Both the position numbers and the translations under genes were made by a program. Positions 43,106-51,031 of a DNA stretch of 64,000 bases are shown here, one piece after another. Source of the stretch: Neobacillus dielmonensis (GTDB taxonomy: Bacteria > Bacillota > Bacilli > Bacillales > Cytobacillaceae); NCBI RefSeq assembly GCF_000612665.1, contig NZ_HG942052.1, positions 1 to 64,000 on the forward strand, written 5' to 3'. The stretch's first letter is position 1, and the number at the start of each line of letters is the position of its first letter. A model generated the notes under the pieces. It was not told the DNA's origin, did no database searches, and worked only from the letters and a program-made list of their open reading frames with translations.

Positions 43106-43711
43106 ATGAGTGTCAATTACCCTAACGGAAAAAAATATGTTCAAAGACAAATAGAGCCTAAATTATTGGTCAACAATCAAAAGAATGGTACTTTTAGTAA
43201 TCGCGGAATGACGCTTGAAGAAGACATAAACGAAACCAATCAATACTACCTAGAACAAAAAATTGCCGTCATTCATAAAAAACCAACTCCCATTCAAATT
43301 GTCCAAGTTGATTATCCTAAACGGAGTGCTGCTGTCATAAAAGAGGCTTATTTTAAGCTGGCTTCTACCACAGATTACAATGGTGTTTATAAAGGAAAAT
43401 ATATCGATTTTGAGGCCAAGGAAACACAAAATCCAACATCTTTTCCGTTGAAGAATTTTCATCAGCATCAAATTACCCATATGGAGCAAGTGTTGAGCCA
43501 TGGAGGAATTTGCTTTGTCATTATTAGGTTTACCAAGTTTGATGAGGTTTACCTGCTGAGTGCACAGCACTTATTGTTCTACTGGAATAGAATGACTGGC
43601 GGGGGCAGAAAGTCTATTACCAAACAAGAAATTGAAGAGAATGGTCATTATATCCCATTGGGATATCAACCTAGAATAGACTACATTAAAGTTATAGAAG
43701 ATCAGGTTTGA
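43106..43711 (+). CDS. recU: Holliday junction resolvase RecU
   Basis: 201-residue dimeric nuclease that cuts Holliday junctions during recombinational repair and segregation. Catalytic region includes [36 protein letters not shown] (acidic D/E and lysine cluster), and the stalk region. The ATG at 43106 has AGAGGTG upstream; a GTG at 43097 is less likely. It forms an operon with ponA (16-base gap), as in B. subtilis. Confidence 0.95.
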   Translation: MSVNYPNGKKYVQRQIEPKLLVNNQKNGTFSNRGMTLEEDINETNQYYLEQKIAVIHKKPTPIQIVQVDYPKRSAAVIKEAYFKLASTTDYNGVYKGKYIDFEAKETQNPTSFPLKNFHQHQITHMEQVLSHGGICFVIIRFTKFDEVYLLSAQHLLFYWNRMTGGGRKSITKQEIEENGHYIPLGYQPRIDYIKVIEDQV

Positions 43712-43727
43712 AAGGAAGGAATTTCCA

Positions 43728-46250
43728 ATGGCTGAACAATTTCAATCAAGAGAGGAACGCCGTAAGAAACTCCAGACATCTGGCAAACCAAAAATCAAGA
43801 AAAAAAAGGGAGGACTTGTAAAAAGGATATTCCTACTTTTGGTCATTATTGGATTTGTCGGATTACTCGCCGGTGTGGGTACATTCGCTTACTTGGTGAA
43901 GGATGCACCTGAACTAGATCCCAAATTATTAAAAGATCCTATCCCTTCCAAGATCTTAGATAAAAACAACAAACCCATTACCGAGGTGGGCGCTGTAAAT
44001 CGAGAATATGTCAGCTATGAGGATATCCCGAAAGTGCTAGAAAATGCCATCTTAGCGACAGAGGACTACCGATTTTATCAGCACCATGGGATAGACCCGA
44101 TCCGATTAGGAGGAGCGATTATCGCAAACTTCAGGGAAGGATTTGGTGCAGAAGGTGGCAGTACCATTACCCAGCAGGTAGTCAAGAACTCGTTTCTGAC
44201 ACATGAGAAAACCATTAAGCGAAAGGTTCAAGAAGCTTGGCTGGCTTATCAGCTCGAACAAAAATATACGAAGCATCAAATATTCGAAATGTATGTCAAT
44301 AAGGTCTTTGTTTCTGAAAACAGTTTTGGAATGGCCACAGCAGCTAAAATCTATTATGGTAAAGAGTTAAAAGATTTATCCTTGCCAGAAGCCGCCCAAA
44401 TTGCCGGAATGCCGCAAAGCCCAAATAATTACAATCCATTTACCAATCCAGTTTTAGCAGAGAAACGACGGAACATTGTCTTAACACTAATGGAGCAGCA
44501 TGGGTTTATTTCAAGGAAGGAAATGGAAGAAGCAAAAAAGCTAAAAGTGGCTGATGCAGTTTTAAAACCCGAACAGAGAACTACCAATGACAAACCATAT
44601 GATGCATTTATCGACCAGGTCATCGCTGAGGTAAATCATAATACTAACTTTGATATTAATATAGATGGGTTAACCATTCATACAACGTTAGATTCTGATG
44701 CCCAATTATACGTTGATAAAATATTGAATACAGATCAGATTATAAAGTTTCCAGATGATCAATTTCAGGCAGGTATTGTCTTGCTTGATACAAGTACAGG
44801 TGAAATTCGAGCAATTGGCGGAGGCAGAAACAGGCAGAAACGCGGCTTTAACTATGCCATCCAATCTCAACGTCAGCCTGGTTCTACCATTAAACCTGTT
44901 CTTGACTATGCACCCGCCATCGAATATTTAAACTGGGGAACTTATCAAATGATCGAGGACAAACCGATTACGTACTCGACAGGTAAAAAGTTTGGAAATT
45001 GGGATTCTAAGTATTTGGGACCAATGACCATTCGAACCGCCCTGCAATTATCGCGAAATACCCCGGCTGTACAAGCATTACAACAGGTAGGGCTGGATAG
45101 AGCAAAAGATTTCGCTGTCAACATAGGGATACCGTTAAAGGAAATTTATGAGTCTTATGCGATTGGCGGTTTCGGCGGAAAAACGATTGGGGTATCTCCG
45201 CTTCAAATGGCTGGTGCGTATAGTGCATTTGGCAATAATGGAATTTATAATAGCCCACACGCCGTTGTTAAAATAGAACTTCGAGATGGTACTGTTATTG
45301 ATACAGCGCCTGAACCAAAGGTTGCTATGAAAGATTCTACAGCGTTTATGGTTACAAGTATGCTTAAAAGTGTCCTTGTATCACCTGGTACCGGAACCAG
45401 GGCCAATGTTCCTGGATTACCCGTTGCAGGGAAGACCGGAACTACTAACTATTCGGCTGATGAAATGAAAGAATGGGGCATAACGAGCAGCAGTTCTGTT
45501 CCGGACGCTTGGTTTACTGGCTATTCTACCAAATTTACTGCCTCCATATGGACGGGGTACAGTGATCGTAAAATACCGATTGAGGCTAAGGGTGATAACC
45601 AAAGAATTGCCCAAATGATTTTTAAAGACCTAATGACATTCGTGTCAAAAGATATTGAGACACCAGATTTCACAATGCCAAATAGTGTACAAAAGGTTAG
45701 GATCGAAAAGGGTTCCATGCCTCCTGCTCTTGCAAGTGAGTTCACTCCTGAAAGTGAAGTGATTACGGAATATAGTGTTAAGGGACATAGTCCTAAAACA
45801 GTTTCTGAAAAGTATAACAAGCTTGAAGCACCTGTTAACCCATCAGCAAGCTATGATGAAGCATCAAAACAAATCATCTTATCATGGGATTATAAAAATT
45901 CGGCTAATTTGTCAGTCCAATTTGATATCACGTCCGATAACGGTACGGGTCCTAATCATACCGTACTAACAGAAAATCGCTTGACCGTTCCTGCCAACCC
46001 AGGTGACAAATTTACGTTTACGATTACAGCTGTTAGTGGAGACAGAAAAAGTGATTCCGCAACCACAACGTTTGAGGTCCCCCTTCCTACTAAAGATAAT
46101 GAGGGAAATGATGAGGGGAATGGGAATGGGAACGATGGCAATCATGGTAATGAACCGGGACCGGGTAACGGCAATAGTCAAGGTACCGGGACAGTCACAC
46201 CGCCAGTGATTATTCCAGGGACCCAAAGTGAACGCGGTAGCGGCACTTAA
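43728..46250 (+). CDS. ponA: Class A penicillin-binding protein 1 (PonA)
   Basis: 840-residue bifunctional peptidoglycan synthase. A cytoplasmic basic N-terminus and membrane helix (about 30-55) are followed by the GT51 glycosyltransferase (ILATEDYRFYQHHGID; GGSTITQQVVKN), and the transpeptidase with SxxK in PGSTIKPV, SxN in LSRNTP, and KTG in AGKTGTTN. After the enzyme come an FN3-like segment (about 700-790) and a low-complexity Gly/Asn/Glu-rich tail. B. subtilis PonA is longer (914). GpsB, its partner, is encoded at 32.3 kb. Confidence 0.95.
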   Translation: MAEQFQSREERRKKLQTSGKPKIKKKKGGLVKRIFLLLVIIGFVGLLAGVGTFAYLVKDAPELDPKLLKDPIPSKILDKNNKPITEVGAVNREYVSYEDIPKVLENAILATEDYRFYQHHGIDPIRLGGAIIANFREGFGAEGGSTITQQVVKNSFLTHEKTIKRKVQEAWLAYQLEQKYTKHQIFEMYVNKVFVSENSFGMATAAKIYYGKELKDLSLPEAAQIAGMPQSPNNYNPFTNPVLAEKRRNIVLTLMEQHGFISRKEMEEAKKLKVADAVLKPEQRTTNDKPYDAFIDQVIAEVNHNTNFDINIDGLTIHTTLDSDAQLYVDKILNTDQIIKFPDDQFQAGIVLLDTSTGEIRAIGGGRNRQKRGFNYAIQSQRQPGSTIKPVLDYAPAIEYLNWGTYQMIEDKPITYSTGKKFGNWDSKYLGPMTIRTALQLSRNTPAVQALQQVGLDRAKDFAVNIGIPLKEIYESYAIGGFGGKTIGVSPLQMAGAYSAFGNNGIYNSPHAVVKIELRDGTVIDTAPEPKVAMKDSTAFMVTSMLKSVLVSPGTGTRANVPGLPVAGKTGTTNYSADEMKEWGITSSSSVPDAWFTGYSTKFTASIWTGYSDRKIPIEAKGDNQRIAQMIFKDLMTFVSKDIETPDFTMPNSVQKVRIEKGSMPPALASEFTPESEVITEYSVKGHSPKTVSEKYNKLEAPVNPSASYDEASKQIILSWDYKNSANLSVQFDITSDNGTGPNHTVLTENRLTVPANPGDKFTFTITAVSGDRKSDSATTTFEVPLPTKDNEGNDEGNGNGNDGNHGNEPGPGNGNSQGTGTVTPPVIIPGTQSERGSGT

Positions 46251-46253
46251 ACT

Positions 46254-46292
46254 AAAAAATCGTCTAGGAATTTGTCCTGGACGATTTTTTTA
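46254..46292. terminator. Bidirectional terminator
   Basis: AAAAAATCGTC / GACGATTTTTT hairpin between ponA and ypoC. Confidence 0.8.
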
Positions 46293-46632
46293 TGTTTTCT
46301 ATAACAAATAGTTTTTCCAATTCAACCATCAATTCCGAGAGCTGACGGTAAGAGTGAAATAAGTTTGGTCTGTTTCTGACGAACTCTAATCTTTCTTCTA
46401 GATTGATTGGTATAACCGAAAACTCTTGATATGGGATCGGCTGCCTGGAAGCCGGTTGATCGTCTTGGCCATTCGTTATATACAAAAACCGAATAAAGAG
46501 GCCAATCCCCTGCTTCATCATAGCATCCACATTTTTAAAATCACGCTCTCTAAATAATCTTTCAAGATTATGTTTCATATCGGCCCATTCTTTAAGGATC
46601 CTTTTAGCAGCCGTTTCATCCCGATTAATCAT
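46264..46632 (-). CDS. ypoC: YpoC family protein
   Basis: 122-residue helical protein of the YpoC family, function unknown (AAKRILKEWADMKHNLERLFRERDFKN...FIRFLYI). The start at 46632 has GGGAAGG about 10 bases upstream and overlaps the end of nth by 8 bases, so it is translationally coupled. A longer frame inside nth (to 46737) is not favoured. Order dnaD-nth-ypoC as in B. subtilis. Confidence 0.82.
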   Translation of the reverse strand: MINRDETAAKRILKEWADMKHNLERLFRERDFKNVDAMMKQGIGLFIRFLYITNGQDDQPASRQPIPYQEFSVIPINLEERLEFVRNRPNLFHSYRQLSELMVELEKLFVIENIKKSSRTNS

Positions 46633-47287
46633 CAGTATTGACCTTCCCTCGCATCCGTTTTTTGCCCTCTCTACATAGCTCCAATAATGGACAGGTTGGA
46701 CATTGTGGATTTTGAGCCTTGCAATGGTACCTGCCAAAAAAAATTAACCGATGGTGTGTAATAGACCATTCGAATTGAGGAACCTTTTTCATTAACGTCT
46801 TTTCCACTTCTAATACAGAATCTTTCCAGCGGCAAATTCCAAGACGTTTACTTACTCTTTCCACATGCGTATCGACAGCAATAGCTGGTATGCCAAAGGC
46901 CACTGACACAACCACATTTGCCGTCTTTCTGCCCACACCAGGCAGCTTTGTTAATTCATCTCGATCCTTTGGCAGTTGACCGTCATACTCATTTAATAGC
47001 ATGCGGCATAGACTTTGAATGTTCTTAGCCTTATTTCGATAAAGCCCGATTGAACGAATATCGTTTTGGAGTTCTTCGAGCGGGACATTTAGATAGTCCT
47101 CAGGAGTCTTATATTTCTTAAATAAATCCTTTGTTACCTTATTAACAAGCGCATCCGTACATTGTGCCGATAATGATACAGCGATCACAAGTTCAAATGG
47201 ATTAGAATGATTTAATTCACAGTGTGCATCTGGAAACATTTCTCCGATTTGGTCTAAACAAAAACGGACTTGCGAATTATTTAACAA
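46625..47287 (-). CDS. nth: Endonuclease III
   Basis: 220-residue DNA glycosylase/AP lyase for oxidised pyrimidines. The helix-hairpin-helix LPGVGRKTANVV contains the catalytic lysine and VDTHVERVSKRLG the aspartate. The C-terminal cysteines C-x6-C-x2-C-x5-C (HCKAQNPQCPTCPLLELC) hold a 4Fe-4S cluster. TTG start with AAGGTGA upstream. Just upstream is a core-deleted copy of the interspersed repeat, separating nth from dnaD. Confidence 0.95.
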   Translation of the reverse strand: MLNNSQVRFCLDQIGEMFPDAHCELNHSNPFELVIAVSLSAQCTDALVNKVTKDLFKKYKTPEDYLNVPLEELQNDIRSIGLYRNKAKNIQSLCRMLLNEYDGQLPKDRDELTKLPGVGRKTANVVVSVAFGIPAIAVDTHVERVSKRLGICRWKDSVLEVEKTLMKKVPQFEWSITHHRLIFFGRYHCKAQNPQCPTCPLLELCREGKKRMRGKVNTDD

Positions 47288-47313
47288 CTTTTAATTCACC
47301 TTCTTCAGTTTAA

Positions 47314-47390
47314 GGCTCTGTTAACTTTGACTATTGATTTCCACTCCAATCAACAGAGTTAGAGTATCAACATTATCGTTTAACAGAGCC
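47314..47390. repeat. MITE-like interspersed repeat, core-deleted copy
   Basis: 77 bp bounded by inverted ends GGCTCTGTTAA / TTAACAGAGCC, with AGTTTAA on both flanks. The inside reads TTGATTTCCACTCCAATCAACAGAGTTA, which is the full copy at 10244-10396 joined directly across its GC-rich core. It lies between dnaD and nth. Confidence 0.65.
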
Positions 47391-47402
47391 TAGTTTAAAA
47401 TG

Positions 47403-47433
47403 AAAAATAAACGAGAGCTGCTGCCTCTCGTTT
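47403..47433 (-). terminator. Terminator of dnaD
   Basis: AAACGAGAG / CTCTCGTTT hairpin followed by ATTTTTC on minus, just after the dnaD stop. Confidence 0.75.
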
Positions 47434-47438
47434 CAAGT

Positions 47439-48137
47439 TTATTGTTCCAGCCAGTTGTAGAAAGGAACTGTCGGCTGACTGGAATCATCTCTCACTTTCC
47501 CTTTTTGCGACTGATATTGACGGAACTTACGACCATGATTTTTGGCCTGGTCAATTGTCTTTATTCCATTTTTCTTCCATTCAAAAAGAATTCTATCAAT
47601 ATATCGGAAGTTTAATTTTCCAGACATAACAGCTTCCCTTAAAGCTGCTTTTATAATGTCAGGATCATGATGGTCATCGTCCATCCACATTGCCAGTGAT
47701 TCACATTCAAAAGGTGATAACGGACGTCCAAATTCCTGTTCAAAGCAAGTATAAAGATCCGTCTCTTCCGACTTTTTTGAGACTTCTTTCTCTGCTTTAT
47801 TCATGAGTAGAAACTGCTCAATTAGCTTTTCCCACAATGGTTTAATTGAATACATTTCAAAGCGAATTCCTTCATTCGAATACCCATCAATAATTTCAAG
47901 AAAGCCTCTTTGAATTAACCTGCGAAGTAAGTCATTACACTCAGCAATCGAAACAGTCATCCTTTCGGACAGCTGCTCTGGTGTTGGAAACGGATTTCCA
48001 TTTTCTATAGAAGTTAGAATATTTAATAACAGAACAAGCTCTGTTTCCGTTAAATTAAGTCTTCGATATTCTGAAAATAAAAGAGTGGGAACAGTAATGG
48101 TACCATGTTCCAGCCAGTTTAATATTGTTGTCTTCAT
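47439..48137 (-). CDS. dnaD: DNA replication protein DnaD
   Basis: 232-residue replication restart/initiation protein that works with DnaA, DnaB and DnaI at primosome loading. The N-terminal winged helix (LNLTETELVLLLNI...FPTPEQLSERMTVS) and the C-terminal DnaD/DnaB2 domain (FGRPLSPFECESLAMW; YIDRILFEWKKNGIKTIDQAK) are intact, ending PFYNWLEQ as in B. subtilis. The start at 48137 follows AGGAGGTG. asnS, usually upstream, is absent. Confidence 0.94.
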   Translation of the reverse strand: MKTTILNWLEHGTITVPTLLFSEYRRLNLTETELVLLLNILTSIENGNPFPTPEQLSERMTVSIAECNDLLRRLIQRGFLEIIDGYSNEGIRFEMYSIKPLWEKLIEQFLLMNKAEKEVSKKSEETDLYTCFEQEFGRPLSPFECESLAMWMDDDHHDPDIIKAALREAVMSGKLNFRYIDRILFEWKKNGIKTIDQAKNHGRKFRQYQSQKGKVRDDSSQPTVPFYNWLEQ

Positions 48138-48212
48138 TTTGGACACCTCCTAGATAGTATAACATGAACCGATGTCGTTGGTTAAGTGCATTAGGTATCC
48201 AGTTAAGGAAAG

Positions 48213-48238
48213 AAAAAAAGCCTGCTTCCGCAGGCTCA
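48213..48238 (-). terminator. Terminator of aspB
   Basis: GAGCCTGCGG / CCGCAGGCT-type stem followed by seven T on minus. Confidence 0.8.
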
Positions 48239-48316
48239 GATTGTTGAGATGGGGTATTTTCCGTCATCTTTCTGTTTTTTACCACTTTTAGGTTTGCAGA
48301 AATTATTAAAGACCTT

Positions 48317-49516
48317 TTATTTAACTGCCTGTATCTTCCCTGTAACAAAATCGTGCATTCTTGCAACAGCTGTTTCTAACTGATCCAGTGCAGCGGCATA
48401 GGAAAGGCGAATATTATCAGGCGTACCGAAACCGGAACCAGGTACTACAGCAACCTTCGCTTCAACCAGCAATCCCTCCACAAATTCATCCACACTCTTG
48501 TACCCAGTCATTTCAGCTGCCTGTTTCACATTTGGATAGAGGTAGAAAGCCCCCTGTGGCTTCACACACGCAAATCCTGGGATGGCTACCAGCTTTTCAT
48601 AAATAACTTCTAGACGCTGCTCAAAGGCCTGGCGCATTTCCTCCACTGTCTGTTGTGGCCCGGTGTAGGCAGCAATGGCAGCATACTGAGCTGTCGTGGT
48701 AGGATTTGATGTACTATGACTGGCAAGATTCGTCATGGCCTTGATTATTTGTTTATTGCCAGCTGCATAACCAATTCTCCAGCCTGTCATGGAATGTGAT
48801 TTTGATACACCATTAATGACAATAGTCTGCTCCTTTAACATAGGAGAAAGTTGGGCAATTGACACATGTTTAGCCTGACTGTATATTAACTTCTCATAAA
48901 TTTCATCGGAAACGATGAGAATGTCTTTTTCCAAACAAATTTTCCCTAACTCTAGCAATTCAGCAGCTGAATAAATAACACCTGTCGGATTGCTAGGTGA
49001 ATTAATAATCACAGCTTTTGTTTTGTCGGTAACCGCGTTAGCAAGTTGTTCTGGTGTTATCTTAAACTGATTCGCTTCAGAACCCTCAATAAACACGGGT
49101 ACACCACCTGCAAGCTTGACCTGCTCTGGATAGCTTACCCAGTACGGAGTAGGTATGATAACTTCATCACCATCATTTAGCAGTACTTGAAATAGCGTGT
49201 AAAGTGCATGCTTCGCACCGCTTCCTACGATAATTTCACTTGGCTCATAGATAAGGCCTTGATCAGTTTCAAATTTCTTGATAATGGCCTTTTTTAATGC
49301 TGGAAGGCCTGCTGACGGTGTATATTTTGTATGGCCTTCGTTCATTGATTGGACAGCGGCATCTAAAATATGCTGTGGTGTATTAAAGTCCGGCTCCCCA
49401 GCTCCTAACCCAATAACATCCACTCCTTGTTGCTTTAGCTCCTTCGCCTTTGCCGTGATTGCTAATGTGGCAGATGGCGTCAGCGCCAATACCCGCTTTG
49501 CTAATTCAATTGCCAT
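48317..49516 (-). CDS. aspB: Aspartate aminotransferase (class I)
   Basis: 399-residue PLP enzyme making aspartate from oxaloacetate and glutamate. PLP lysine lies in SKSHSMTGWRIGYA; NSPSNPTGVI and the C-terminal RLSYAAALDQLE arginine are family features. Similar to B. subtilis AspB (393). ATG start with GGAGG upstream. In B. subtilis aspB is followed by asnS; here a terminator and dnaD follow. Confidence 0.94.
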   Translation of the reverse strand: MAIELAKRVLALTPSATLAITAKAKELKQQGVDVIGLGAGEPDFNTPQHILDAAVQSMNEGHTKYTPSAGLPALKKAIIKKFETDQGLIYEPSEIIVGSGAKHALYTLFQVLLNDGDEVIIPTPYWVSYPEQVKLAGGVPVFIEGSEANQFKITPEQLANAVTDKTKAVIINSPSNPTGVIYSAAELLELGKICLEKDILIVSDEIYEKLIYSQAKHVSIAQLSPMLKEQTIVINGVSKSHSMTGWRIGYAAGNKQIIKAMTNLASHSTSNPTTTAQYAAIAAYTGPQQTVEEMRQAFEQRLEVIYEKLVAIPGFACVKPQGAFYLYPNVKQAAEMTGYKSVDEFVEGLLVEAKVAVVPGSGFGTPDNIRLSYAAALDQLETAVARMHDFVTGKIQAVK

Positions 49517-49542
49517 TACCCTGTTCCTCCATTCCTATCCTT

Positions 49543-50025
49543 CTATAAATTTTCAATTTGTTTCAGCCATTCACCTGTTTCAAAATCAACATAATAATAA
49601 TTTATTAAATTATCTTTAGAACGGTAATAAATTTCCCATAAGGGGATGTTTTTCTCCATTCCCAGCCTGACTGAAATAATCTTTTCAGGATTTTTTTCAT
49701 CTGCCAATTTTTGAATGGCTTGCTCCTTAGTAAGACCCGAGTTGGCCTTTTTAACAAATACTTTTTTCGTTTTTTCGGGAACCCATACTATAATCTTTTG
49801 ACCTTGTTTGTTTTTCCCTTCAATTACATTTACTGTCTCCAAACCATTGTAGATATGAAAATCATTTACCTCACTAAACTTGACCTTATTGCCTGCAAGC
49901 TTAATTGCTTGTTTTTCCGCAGCCTTAACAGGTTCCATAGCTGTCAGATAAACTTTTATAGACATACCTACAATAGCTACAATCACTAGGATAACAGCAA
50001 TAATCCATTTCTTCACATTCTTCAC
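49543..50025 (-). CDS. ypmB: YpmB-like protein (DUF5590)
   Basis: 160-residue protein with one N-terminal membrane helix (about 6-28) and an extracytoplasmic part with PepSY-like repeats (LTKEQAIQKLADEKNPEKIISVRLGMEKNIPLWEIYYR). Length and layout match B. subtilis YpmB, upstream of aspB. Function unknown. The start is one of two adjacent GTG codons. Confidence 0.85.
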   Translation of the reverse strand: MKNVKKWIIAVILVIVAIVGMSIKVYLTAMEPVKAAEKQAIKLAGNKVKFSEVNDFHIYNGLETVNVIEGKNKQGQKIIVWVPEKTKKVFVKKANSGLTKEQAIQKLADEKNPEKIISVRLGMEKNIPLWEIYYRSKDNLINYYYVDFETGEWLKQIENL

Positions 50026-50136
50026 TTCACTATGTACGATATATAGTAAACATCGCTTTTTTTTGACCTTCTTTATTATATCAGGTTATGTTAAAACATG
50101 CCCCGATTCTATTGCATTTTGCACAAAAAAATTGAG

Positions 50137-50985
50137 CTAATTTTCTTCCTTTTTCACAGGTATGGTAAAGACTTCATATTTTGTTTCTGAAAATTTCAGG
50201 GTAACCGTTCCATGCCTCTTCGTAGAATAAATTTCAGACCAGGTATCGTGCAAATTAGAAATCATTTCAGAATCAGTGACATCCTCTGCTGCAGGTAAAA
50301 TGGATATTTCCGGGTTTAAGAAAGCAAGAAACTCGCCCGATAGTGGTGTCGAATCCCTGCAGGATATTTTTAAGACGGTAACATTGCCTATATCCTTTTT
50401 TAATAAAGTCTCTTCCGCACGGTTATTAAAGGATGAAAGAAAGAATAACCGGTTATTGAAAAACTCCAAAGTAAAATTCAGACCTTCATTTTGCTGTGTT
50501 CCGGCTAATTGCGCTTCTGCTATTAATTCGGGCAAAAGCTCTTCCCTCTGCCCTTGTTCCCAAGGATATACTTTCACCTCATATTGCTCGTCAATTTGGC
50601 CTAACACATCGGCATAACCACCGGGATATGTAATAATTTCCTTCACACCATATTTTGCAATCAGGCTATTAAGCTGTGGATAGGAAAGTTTTTCGTCCGC
50701 TTTTGTTAAAATTAGACTATCAATATTCTTTACTTTATATAATTTGAGCCACCTGTTTAATTCCTTCTCTGTATCTTTACCGCCTATATCTACTAAAATG
50801 GTCCTGCCATCTGGCCCTTGAATGAGCGTAGCTTCCCCGTCAGATAAACTAATAAACGTAACTGCCATCTCATGGTCTTTTAGATTGAGTTCGATATTTT
50901 CGACGTTACTGGAATTAATCGTTTCTGCACCGACAATGAAACTAAAGGAAAAAAGCATTGGCACTAATATTAGTAAAGTTCTCAC
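50137..50985 (-). CDS. Secreted protein with degenerate metallo-beta-lactamase fold
   Basis: About 282 residues with a signal peptide (VRTLLILVPMLFSFSFIVGA). The rest resembles the C-terminal MBL domain of ComEC-type proteins: ISLSDGEATLIQGPDGRTILVDIGG, then LILTKADEKLSYPQLNSL where the metal-binding HxHxDH would be, and PGGYADVLGQ. The histidines and most aspartates are replaced, so catalysis is unlikely; a binding or scaffold role is possible. The GTG at 50985 is preferred since AGGAGG is adjacent to the upstream ATG. It replaces ypmA of the B. subtilis order. Confidence 0.78.
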   Translation of the reverse strand: MRTLLILVPMLFSFSFIVGAETINSSNVENIELNLKDHEMAVTFISLSDGEATLIQGPDGRTILVDIGGKDTEKELNRWLKLYKVKNIDSLILTKADEKLSYPQLNSLIAKYGVKEIITYPGGYADVLGQIDEQYEVKVYPWEQGQREELLPELIAEAQLAGTQQNEGLNFTLEFFNNRLFFLSSFNNRAEETLLKKDIGNVTVLKISCRDSTPLSGEFLAFLNPEISILPAAEDVTDSEMISNLHDTWSEIYSTKRHGTVTLKFSETKYEVFTIPVKKEEN

Positions 50986-51031
50986 ATACATTCCTCCTAA
51001 GGGTTAGCATGCGTAGATTTTCCAATTTTTA

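Noticed and set aside
46625-46737. Long N-terminal extension of ypoC inside nth
   Set aside because: Not consistent with family length; a start with a ribosome-binding site exists at 46632.
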